Assembly: GCA_009924535.1 (NCBI GenBank)
Contig: RFRI01000089.1
Coordinates: 1 to 6,317 of the forward strand
DNA from: Verrucomicrobiota bacterium
GTDB lineage: Bacteria > Verrucomicrobiota > Verrucomicrobiia > Opitutales > UBA953
Reading direction: 5' to 3'
Length of the DNA: 6,317 nt
Positions 1 to 4,930 of the stretch are shown one piece after another. Under the pieces are notes generated by a model, which saw only the letters and a program-made list of their open reading frames with translations, was not told the origin of the DNA and made no database searches. Positions within the stretch are counted from its first letter, which is position 1. Each line of letters begins with the position of its first letter. A program made the translations under genes and the position numbers.

Positions 1-805
1 CTGCGTCGACGACCTGATCGTCTACCGCCTCGCGGAAGATGAATTCCTGATCTGCCTCAACGCCTCGAACGCGCCGAAGGATATCGCTTGGATGCGCGCC
101 CACGTCGGCTCCCATCAAGTCGAAGTGCTCGACGAATGCGCGGCCTGGGCCCAGCTCGCGCTCCAAGGCCCGCTCGCGGAACAGATCCTCGCCTTGGTCA
201 CGTCGACGCCGCTCGCCGCGATCAAGCGCTTTGGCTTCGTGTTCGGCGAAGTGGCCGGCGTCGCCGGCTGCCTCATCTCTCGCACGGGCTACACGGGCTC
301 GCCGGGCTTCGAGCTCTACCTGCCCGCCGCCTCCGCCGAAAAGGTCGCCCGCGCGCTCCTCGCCGCCGGCAAGCCGCACGGACTCGTCCCCGCCGGCCTC
401 GGCGCCCGCGACTCGCTCCGCCTCGAAGCGAACTACCCGCTCTACGGACACGAGATCTCGGAACGTATCTCACCCATCCAGGCCGGCCTCGGCTGGACGG
501 TGAAGTTCGCGAAACCGGAATTCATCGGCCGCGAAGCGCTCCACCGCCAGGCCCAAGGCGGACCATCCTCCTCGGTGGTGCTCTTCTCGCTCGATGACCG
601 CCGCATCGCCCGCCAAGGCGCGGTGGTGTTCTCCGGTGAGACGCCCGTCGGCGAAGTACTCTCGGGCACGCAGTCCCCGGTGCTGGGCAAGCCGATCGGC
701 ACGGCCCTTGTCGCCGCCGGCCATGCGGCCTCCGCCTCGCTGACCGTCGACATCCGCGGCAACCGCATCCCGCTTCGCGTCTCGGTCGAGCCGTTCGTGA
801 AGTGA
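1..805 (+). CDS. gcvT: Aminomethyltransferase, glycine cleavage T-protein (5'-truncated by window edge)
   Basis: This is the C-terminal part of the glycine cleavage T-protein. The enzyme acts on aminomethyl-lipoyl-GcvH, passing the one-carbon unit to tetrahydrofolate and releasing ammonia in the cytoplasm. The frame is open from base 2, where the translation begins CVDDLIVYRL, a strongly conserved GcvT stretch. About 267 residues are present of a family length near 360-370, so roughly the first 90-100 are missing. Later landmarks are RTGYTGSPGFELYLP (about bases 281-325), the GLGARDSLRLEANYPLYG block (about 398-451), a P-x-x-AGLGW motif, and the C-terminal GEVLSGTQSP barrel segment. The usual RTGYTGE[D/N]GFE reads S-P in place of E-[D/N], while the following GFE is kept. 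The gene stops with TGA at 803-805, 38 bp before gcvH, consistent with a shared gcvT-gcvH operon. The family assignment is secure; the promoter and any glycine riboswitch would lie outside the window. Confidence 0.95.
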   Translation, partial: CVDDLIVYRLAEDEFLICLNASNAPKDIAWMRAHVGSHQVEVLDECAAWAQLALQGPLAEQILALVTSTPLAAIKRFGFVFGEVAGVAGCLISRTGYTGSPGFELYLPAASAEKVARALLAAGKPHGLVPAGLGARDSLRLEANYPLYGHEISERISPIQAGLGWTVKFAKPEFIGREALHRQAQGGPSSSVVLFSLDDRRIARQGAVVFSGETPVGEVLSGTQSPVLGKPIGTALVAAGHAASASLTVDIRGNRIPLRVSVEPFVK

Positions 806-843
806 AGGGTTGAAATAATCCCCGCCGCCTTTACCCAGAAGCC

Positions 844-1224
844 ATGAGCAACGTCCCTGCCGACCTCCATTACACCAAGGACCACGAATGGATCAAGGTG
901 GCCGCCGACGGCACCGCGGTCATCGGCATCACCGACCACGCTCAGGCCGCCCTCGGCGACGTGACGTTCGTCGACCTCCCGAAGGTCGGTGCGTCCTTCA
1001 ATCATGGCGACGTCTTCGGCACGGTGGAATCGGTCAAGGCGGCCTCGGACCTCTACAGCCCGGTCTCCTGCGAAATCCTCGAAGCGAACTCGGACCTGAA
1101 CAATTCCCCCGACCTGGTGAACCGCGAACCCTACGGCGGCGCCTGGATGATCAAGGTGAAGGTGAAGAATCCGGCCGAGCTCGCCGCCCTGCTCGACGCC
1201 GCTGGCTACGCCGCGACGCTCTGA
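844..1224 (+). CDS. gcvH: Glycine cleavage system H-protein (lipoyl carrier)
   Basis: This 126-residue protein is the mobile lipoyl carrier of the glycine cleavage system. It shuttles the aminomethyl group from GcvP to GcvT, and its dihydrolipoyl arm is reoxidised by the L-protein. The length is normal for the family. The N-terminus has the standard YTKDHEW motif (residues 10-16), followed by the barrel segment around VIGITDHAQAALGDV. The lipoylation site is the lysine in GTVESVKAASD, Lys65. The conserved NREPYGGAWM[I/L]KV segment follows near the C-terminus. ATG 844 is chosen because it gives the canonical N-terminus just before YTKDHEW; no clear Shine-Dalgarno precedes it. It lies 38 bp after gcvT in the same direction, so the two are probably one transcript. 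gcvP, often the next gene in other genomes, does not follow here. Confidence 0.97.
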   Translation: MSNVPADLHYTKDHEWIKVAADGTAVIGITDHAQAALGDVTFVDLPKVGASFNHGDVFGTVESVKAASDLYSPVSCEILEANSDLNNSPDLVNREPYGGAWMIKVKVKNPAELAALLDAAGYAATL

Positions 1225-1256
1225 GCGCGCGCCCACCCTTGCCCTGCTCGGTTTTT

Positions 1257-1274
1257 GGCCCACAGTGACGGGCC
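1257..1274 (+). repeat. Short inverted repeat just upstream of the thiH start
   Basis: GGCCC (1257-1261) and GGGCC (1270-1274) form a perfect 5-bp GC-only inverted repeat with an 8-base loop. It ends one base before the preferred thiH start codon at 1276 and follows a run of five T. In RNA it would place the ribosome-binding region in a stem. It lacks a downstream T-tract on either strand, so it is not an intrinsic terminator. In GC-rich DNA such a repeat can arise by chance. Confidence 0.35.
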
Positions 1275-1275
1275 G

Positions 1276-2412
1276 ATGTCGTTCGCCGAAGTCCATGCCG
1301 CCCATCCCTGGGACGATGTCCTGGGGTCCGTCGCGGCTAAGACCGACGCCGACGTGCTCCGCGCGCTCGCCCGCGCCGAAGCCGACTCGGCCGACCTCGA
1401 GGATTTCAAGGCGCTGATCTCGCCGGCCGCCGCGCCCCATCTGGAACGGATGGCCCGCCTGAGCCACGAGCGCACGCTCCGCCGCTACGGACGCACGATG
1501 CAGCTCTTCGCGCCGGCCTACCTCTCCAACGAGTGCCAGAACGTCTGCACCTACTGCGGCTTCTCGGCGGGCAACAAGGTCCCGCGCCGTACGCTCAATC
1601 CGGGCGAGATTCTCCGTGAAGCGGGCGCGCTCAAGAAGTTGGGCTTCGACCACCTGCTCATCCTGACCGGCGAGTCCAATAAGGTGGAGGTCCCCTACTT
1701 CGTCCAGGCCCTCGATCTGCTGCGCCCGCACTTCTCGTCGCTCTCGATGGAAGTGCAACCGATGGAGACCGCGGAATACGCCGTGCTCCGCAAGCACGGC
1801 CTGAACGCAGTGCTGGTCTATCAAGAGACTTATCATCGCGAGACTTATAACGTCCACCACCCGAAGGGCCGAAAGTCCGACTTCGCCTATCGCCTCGACG
1901 CGCCTGACCGCGTCGGCGCCGCGGGCGTCCATAAGATCGGCCTCGGCGCGCTCTTCGGCCTCGAAGATTGGCGCGCGGAATGTTTCTTCACGGCCCTCCA
2001 CCTCCGCTGGCTCGAACGCAAGCACTGGCAGAGCCGCTACAGCGTCTCCTTCCCGCGTATCCGTCCGCACGAAGGCGAACTACAACCGAAGGTCGAGATG
2101 ACCGACCGCGATCTGGTCCAAGCGATCTGCGCCTTCCGCCTGCTGAGCTCCGAGGTCGAGCTGACGCTGAGCACCCGCGAGAGCCGCAAGTTCCGCGACC
2201 ACGCGTGCCGCGTGGGCGTGACGGCGATGAGCGCGGGCTCGCACACGAATCCCGGCGGCTACGCCGAAGGCCGCGAGGCCTCCCTCGAGCAGTTCGCGAT
2301 CGAAGACGACCGCTCGCCCGACGAAGTCGCCGCGATGCTCCGTGCCCACGGCTACGAACCGGTGTGGAAAGACTGGGACCCTTCCTACGACCGCCCGGTC
2401 GCCCTCGCCTGA
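1276..2412 (+). CDS. thiH: 2-iminoacetate synthase ThiH (radical SAM tyrosine lyase)
   Basis: This radical-SAM enzyme is predicted to cleave the side chain of L-tyrosine, giving 2-iminoacetate (dehydroglycine) and p-cresol. ThiG uses the iminoacetate with ThiS-thiocarboxylate to build the thiamine thiazole. The cluster motif CxxxCxxC is present as CQNVCTYC (Cys87, Cys91, Cys94), preceded by the APAYLSNEC segment typical of ThiH/HydG. Other landmarks are LTGESNKVE (130-138), MEVQPMETAEY (158-168), VYQETYHRETY (181-191), GLGALFGLEDWR (222-233) and SVSFPRIRP (256-264). From ATG 1276 it has 378 residues, close to E. coli ThiH (377). A TTG at 1255 would add 7 residues and is less likely. HydG is longer with an extra C-terminal Cys cluster, which is absent here. 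The gene starts 51 bp after gcvH and overlaps rsmE by one base. No TPP riboswitch is visible upstream, and thiG and thiS are not in the window. Confidence 0.93.
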   Translation: MSFAEVHAAHPWDDVLGSVAAKTDADVLRALARAEADSADLEDFKALISPAAAPHLERMARLSHERTLRRYGRTMQLFAPAYLSNECQNVCTYCGFSAGNKVPRRTLNPGEILREAGALKKLGFDHLLILTGESNKVEVPYFVQALDLLRPHFSSLSMEVQPMETAEYAVLRKHGLNAVLVYQETYHRETYNVHHPKGRKSDFAYRLDAPDRVGAAGVHKIGLGALFGLEDWRAECFFTALHLRWLERKHWQSRYSVSFPRIRPHEGELQPKVEMTDRDLVQAICAFRLLSSEVELTLSTRESRKFRDHACRVGVTAMSAGSHTNPGGYAEGREASLEQFAIEDDRSPDEVAAMLRAHGYEPVWKDWDPSYDRPVALA

Positions 2413-3164
2413 TGAGCCCTCTCCGCGTCTGGATCGATCACGAACAAGCCCCGGCCTGCAAGCCCGGTGCCTTTGTGAAGCTTTCGGCCGACGAATCCGC
2501 CCACGTGGTCCGCAGCCTGCGCGCCCGCCGCGGCGACGCGGTCGTGCTCCTCGACGGCGAAGGCTTGGTCGTCGAAGGCAAGCTCGCTTCCGCCGACGGC
2601 GACGCCGCGATGGTCGAAGTGGTCCGCGCCCGAGTAGCCGACCCGCTCACTCCCGCGATTTACGTCGCCCAAGGCATGCCGAAGGGTGGCACGATGGATG
2701 ACCTGGTCCGTTCCTGCTGCGAAGCCGGCGCCGCCGGCATCATCCCGCTCGAAACCGCGCGCTGCGAACTGAAGCTCGATGCCGACCGTGCCCGCACCCG
2801 CCGTGAACGCTGGCAGCAACAGGCCGTCGAGGCCTGCAAGCAATCCGGCCATCCCTGGCGCGCCGAAATCGCCGCGCCGATGCGCTTCCGCGAATGGATC
2901 GAACGCCTACCCGCCGCCGTCGAAGGCGAACTGCGCCTCACTGGCTCATTGGAGTTCGACGCCGAAGCGGTCGCTCACCTGGATTTCACGAAAGCCTCGA
3001 AGGTCACTTGGCTCATCGGACCCGAAGGCGACCTGACCTCTGAAGAATACGCCGCCGCGCGCACCGCGGGCTTCATGCCTGTGGTGCTCGGTCCGACCGT
3101 CCTCCGCGCCGAGAACGCCGCGCTCGCCTGTGTGGCGATCACGCAAGTCCTCGCAAAACGCTGA
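2412..3164 (+). CDS. rsmE: 16S rRNA (uracil-1498-N3)-methyltransferase RsmE
   Basis: RsmE is a SPOUT-class SAM-dependent enzyme that methylates N3 of U1498 in helix 44 of 16S rRNA. The protein has 250 residues, as expected. Residues about 1-75 form the PUA-like RNA-binding domain, including HVVRSLRARRGD (31-42). The catalytic SPOUT domain contains GMPKGGTMDDLVRSCCEAG (88-106), the RERWQQQAVEACKQS segment (131-145), IGPEGDLTSEE (202-212) and the knot motif LGPTVLRAENAALA (226-239). In the families I know this last motif usually reads LG.R[IV]LR.ETA; here Thr229 and Asn234 replace the common Arg and Thr. The start ATG 2412 overlaps the thiH stop as TGATG, which points to translational coupling. 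It ends one base from the convergent lysR-type gene. Confidence 0.95.
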   Translation: MSPLRVWIDHEQAPACKPGAFVKLSADESAHVVRSLRARRGDAVVLLDGEGLVVEGKLASADGDAAMVEVVRARVADPLTPAIYVAQGMPKGGTMDDLVRSCCEAGAAGIIPLETARCELKLDADRARTRRERWQQQAVEACKQSGHPWRAEIAAPMRFREWIERLPAAVEGELRLTGSLEFDAEAVAHLDFTKASKVTWLIGPEGDLTSEEYAAARTAGFMPVVLGPTVLRAENAALACVAITQVLAKR

Positions 3165-3165
3165 G

Positions 3166-4101
3166 TCAGGCCTGCTTCCGTCGGCCAGGCTTCCTGGGCT
3201 CGGGTAAGACGTCTTCGAGTACCCAGTCCGGCCAGGTCTCGCGCGTGTAGCGTTGGAATTCGCCGATAGCGTCGCGCACCAGTGGCGTGAGTTCGCACGT
3301 CCAGCGCAGTCCGATATCCATGGGGGCGAAACCTTCGAGCGGCAAAGCCCGTACTTCCGGATGCTCGATGGCTTCAGGGATGGCGAGGTTGATGCCGTAG
3401 CCTTCGCCATTGGCGACGTAACTGGTGACCATCTCCATCGAACTGACCTCGACGGTCTGGTTCCAGACGACGCCCTTCGCGCGGAGGTCGCGCAAGAATC
3501 TGCGCGTGACGCTGGAAGCGGGCGGCAAAGCGACCAGCGGTTCACGCAGCTTCTTCTGCTTCCAAAGGTCGGCTACGCTTCGGTGCGGCGACGACTTGGG
3601 CACGAGCAGGACGAGCGGGACGCGGGCGAGGCGCAACTGGCTCTGCCGTCCTTTGGTCTTCGCCTCAATCGGCACGATCGCGAGGTCGATGACGCCATCG
3701 CGCAACCACGTCTCGAACTGCATCTGGTACCCGGGCGTCAGGCTGAGCAGCAACTTCGGGTGGCGCGCCCGTAGGCGCTGGGTGACGGTCGAGATGTGCA
3801 GGCGCAAGACGAGCTCCGAGGCGCCGAGGCGCAGCTCGGGCCGATCGGCTTCGCGTAACTGACCCTCGAGTCCGTCCAGCCCTGAGAAGAAGGCCACGAT
3901 CTGGGTGTAGAGCTTCCGGCCCGCGGCCGTCAGGCGGAACGGCGACCGCTCGAAGAGCCGCACGCCGAGGTTGGACTCGAGGGCCGCTATCTGCCCGCTG
4001 ACGGCTGGCTGCTGGATACCGTAAGGGATGTGCCGGACCGCCGCGCTGATTCCCCCGTGTTTGGCCACGTAATAGAATAGCTCGAGGTGATGGACGTTCA
4101 T
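3166..4101 (-). CDS. LysR-family transcriptional regulator
   Basis: This is a 311-residue LysR-type regulator, a normal length. The winged helix-turn-helix spans about residues 4-63, with LELFYYVAKHGGISAA, the recognition region QQPAVSGQIAALE (30-42) and the wing LGVRLFERSPFRLTAAG (45-61). A linker helix follows to about 87. The effector-binding domain runs from about 88 to 290, with a two-lobed substrate-binding-protein fold expected (LRLGASE at 90-96, DGVIDLAIVP at 135-144, GYGINLAIPEA at 234-244). The protein ends in a basic tail, RKPGRRKQA. It is transcribed away from the CarF-like desaturase, so that gene and its own gene are the likely targets. The ligand cannot be predicted. No clear Shine-Dalgarno precedes ATG 4101; a 6-bp inverted repeat lies immediately upstream instead. 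Its 3' end is one base from rsmE. Confidence 0.93.
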   Translation of the reverse strand: MNVHHLELFYYVAKHGGISAAVRHIPYGIQQPAVSGQIAALESNLGVRLFERSPFRLTAAGRKLYTQIVAFFSGLDGLEGQLREADRPELRLGASELVLRLHISTVTQRLRARHPKLLLSLTPGYQMQFETWLRDGVIDLAIVPIEAKTKGRQSQLRLARVPLVLLVPKSSPHRSVADLWKQKKLREPLVALPPASSVTRRFLRDLRAKGVVWNQTVEVSSMEMVTSYVANGEGYGINLAIPEAIEHPEVRALPLEGFAPMDIGLRWTCELTPLVRDAIGEFQRYTRETWPDWVLEDVLPEPRKPGRRKQA

Positions 4102-4105
4102 CGGG

Positions 4106-4121
4106 GTGAAGTCATCTTCAC
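4106..4121. repeat. Perfect 6-bp inverted repeat at the lysR-type gene start
   Basis: GTGAAG (4106-4111), TCAT, CTTCAC (4116-4121) is a perfect inverted repeat. It begins 5 bp from the regulator's start codon (ATG at 4101-4099 on the minus strand), where a Shine-Dalgarno would normally sit. It could be a repressor-type site for autoregulation or an mRNA hairpin affecting initiation. The outer T-to-A spacing is 12 bases, so it does not fit the T-N11-A LysR box exactly. Confidence 0.4.
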
Positions 4122-4124
4122 GCC

Positions 4125-4151
4125 ATAAAAGGGGCTAGCAACGCCCTTTAT
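4125..4151. repeat. Imperfect inverted repeat in the lysR/desaturase intergenic region
   Basis: The left arm ATAAAAGGGGC (4125-4135) is mirrored by GCCCTTTAT (4143-4151), whose complement reads ATAAAGGGC. Pairing needs one extra A and one extra G bulged in the left arm. The loop is 7 bases. The right arm overlaps the predicted -10 box of the lysR-type gene. It could be a second regulator site or a leader hairpin; chance is not excluded. Confidence 0.3.
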
Positions 4152-4175
4152 CCCCGACGTGATAGGTCATATCAA
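4147..4175 (-). promoter_or_regulatory. Candidate sigma-70 promoter of the lysR-type gene
   Basis: Read on the minus strand, TTGATA (4175-4170) matches the -35 consensus TTGACA at 5 of 6 bases. After a 17-bp spacer, GATAAA (4152-4147) matches the -10 TATAAT at 4 of 6. Transcription would start near 4140, leaving a leader of about 39 bases before ATG 4101. Verrucomicrobial promoters are not well defined, so consensus matching is only suggestive. Confidence 0.4.
4160..4174. promoter_or_regulatory. Dyad TGATA-N5-TATCA, candidate LysR operator
   Basis: TGATA (4160-4164) and TATCA (4170-4174) form a perfect 5-bp dyad centred at 4167. It overlaps the predicted -35 box of the regulator gene (4170-4175). 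It also sits about 54 bp upstream of the desaturase transcription start predicted near 4221. LysR-type regulators typically bind around -65 of the target gene while blocking their own promoter, so position and symmetry fit. The dyad does not contain a symmetric T-N11-A core, so this remains an inference. A further ATATC copy lies at 4178-4182. Confidence 0.42.
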
Positions 4176-4184
4176 GAATATCGA

Positions 4185-4214
4185 TTAACGGTCGGGGCCC
4201 GGAGGAGGTAAAAT
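4185..4214 (+). promoter_or_regulatory. Candidate sigma-70 promoter of the CarF-like desaturase gene
   Basis: TTAACG (4185-4190) matches TTGACA at 4 of 6 bases. After an 18-bp spacer, TAAAAT (4209-4214) matches TATAAT at 5 of 6. Transcription would start near 4221, giving a leader of only about 13 bases before ATG 4234. In that case the GGAGGAGGT at 4201-4209, which looks like a strong Shine-Dalgarno, would lie in promoter DNA and not in the mRNA. Confidence 0.38.
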
Positions 4215-4233
4215 AGACGGCGATAAACACGCC

Positions 4234-4881
4234 ATGCATAACCTGCTGATCCTCCTCCAAGCCCTCGGCGTCATCCTGCTGGCTGATTTCCTGGCCGGCG
4301 TCTTTCATTGGCTGGAAGACGCCTATGGCACCGAGGACACCCCGGTACTCGGCCCGCTGGTGATCAGGCCGAACATCGTCCATCATCATTATCCGCGCTT
4401 CTTCACCAAGCTGACCTGGTGGCAGAGCTCCTGGGACCTGTTGCTCATCGGCGTACTGATGATTGGCGGGGCCGCCTGGGCCGGCGTGCTCACCTGGCAT
4501 GTCTGGCTCTTCGTTCTCTTGAGCATCAACGCCAACCAGGTTCATAAATGGTCGCACCAGACGCGGGCCGAGAACGGCCGGGTCGTCTCGTTTCTGCAGG
4601 ACTGCTGGATTCTCCAGACCCCTCGGCAGCACGCACTACACCACACCGACCCGAAGAACACCTACTACTGCCCGCTCACCAACCTACTGAACCCGACCCT
4701 GGAGTTCATTGGCCTCTGGCCGAAACTCGAAGCCGTCATCGAAGCGCTCACTGGGGCGACCCACAGGAAGGACGCCTCCAACCGCGGTGAAGGCCCCACA
4801 CCTGCCTGGGTTATCGAGCATCGCCGCCCAGCCCCCGTGAAAACGACAGACGTGGCGACAACTGATTCATTGCGCGGATAG
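4234..4881 (+). CDS. CarF/TMEM189/Kua-family membrane lipid desaturase (plasmanylethanolamine desaturase-like)
   Basis: This 215-residue membrane protein belongs to the lipid-desaturase family that includes myxobacterial CarF and animal TMEM189 (both plasmanylethanolamine desaturases that form the plasmalogen vinyl-ether bond), Kua, and plant FAD4. Family landmarks in order are FHWLEDAYG (24-32), RPNIVHHHYP (45-54), NQVHKWSHQ (101-109), LQTPRQHALHHTDP (127-140) and YYCPLTNLLNPTLEFIG (144-160). The histidines H25, H50-52, H104, H108, H133, H136 and H137 are candidate di-metal ligands. Hydrophobic stretches at about 3-23 and 67-98 predict membrane helices, with the His clusters on one face. Residues after about 175 form a hydrophilic tail outside the conserved domain. 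ATG 4234 is the only standard start after the in-frame TAA at 4186. The substrate could be a plasmanyl lipid or an acyl chain, as in FAD4. A lysR-type gene diverges upstream. Confidence 0.88.
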   Translation: MHNLLILLQALGVILLADFLAGVFHWLEDAYGTEDTPVLGPLVIRPNIVHHHYPRFFTKLTWWQSSWDLLLIGVLMIGGAAWAGVLTWHVWLFVLLSINANQVHKWSHQTRAENGRVVSFLQDCWILQTPRQHALHHTDPKNTYYCPLTNLLNPTLEFIGLWPKLEAVIEALTGATHRKDASNRGEGPTPAWVIEHRRPAPVKTTDVATTDSLRG

Positions 4882-4886
4882 TATGT

Positions 4887-4902
4887 ATCAACGCTAGTTG
4901 AT
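4887..4902. repeat. Perfect 6-bp inverted repeat between convergent genes (possible terminator)
   Basis: ATCAAC (4887-4892), GCTA, GTTGAT (4897-4902) is a perfect stem with a tetraloop, starting 6 bp after the desaturase stop. The rtcB stop lies 29 bp further on, so the hairpin serves the 3' ends of both genes. Neither strand has a T-tract after it, so it is not a classical intrinsic terminator. It may instead stabilise or process 3' ends. Confidence 0.4.
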
Positions 4903-4930
4903 TACTGGAGGCCGCTGGACCGATCAAAAC

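Noticed and set aside
88..597. 169-codon plus-strand frame within gcvT
   Set aside because: It is Arg/Pro-rich and overlaps the genuine GcvT frame; it is a shadow of high-GC codons.
806..843. TTGAAA (810-815) as a -35 box for a separate gcvH promoter
   Set aside because: No convincing -10 hexamer lies 16-18 bp downstream; gcvT-gcvH co-transcription is simpler.
1225..1275. TPP riboswitch upstream of thiH
   Set aside because: The 51-bp spacer is too short and lacks the conserved CTGAGA and related TPP aptamer elements.
442..2070. 542-codon open frame on the minus strand opposite gcvT, gcvH and thiH
   Set aside because: It lies antisense to three confidently identified genes. Its translation is low-complexity, Arg/Glu/Val/Gly-rich and matches no family I recognise. 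Long antisense frames are expected in high-GC coding DNA.
1968..2411. N-terminal extension of rsmE inside thiH (frame open from 1968)
   Set aside because: The extension is an Arg/Pro-rich shadow of thiH. ATG 2412 gives the normal RsmE length and N-terminus.
3253..3774. Plus-strand frames (173 and 145 codons) opposite the lysR-type gene
   Set aside because: They are antisense to a clear LysR protein and have no recognisable motif.
4135..4632. 165-codon minus-strand frame opposite the desaturase start and intergenic region
   Set aside because: The opposing frame encodes a clear membrane desaturase, and this one shows only mirror composition and no family motifs.
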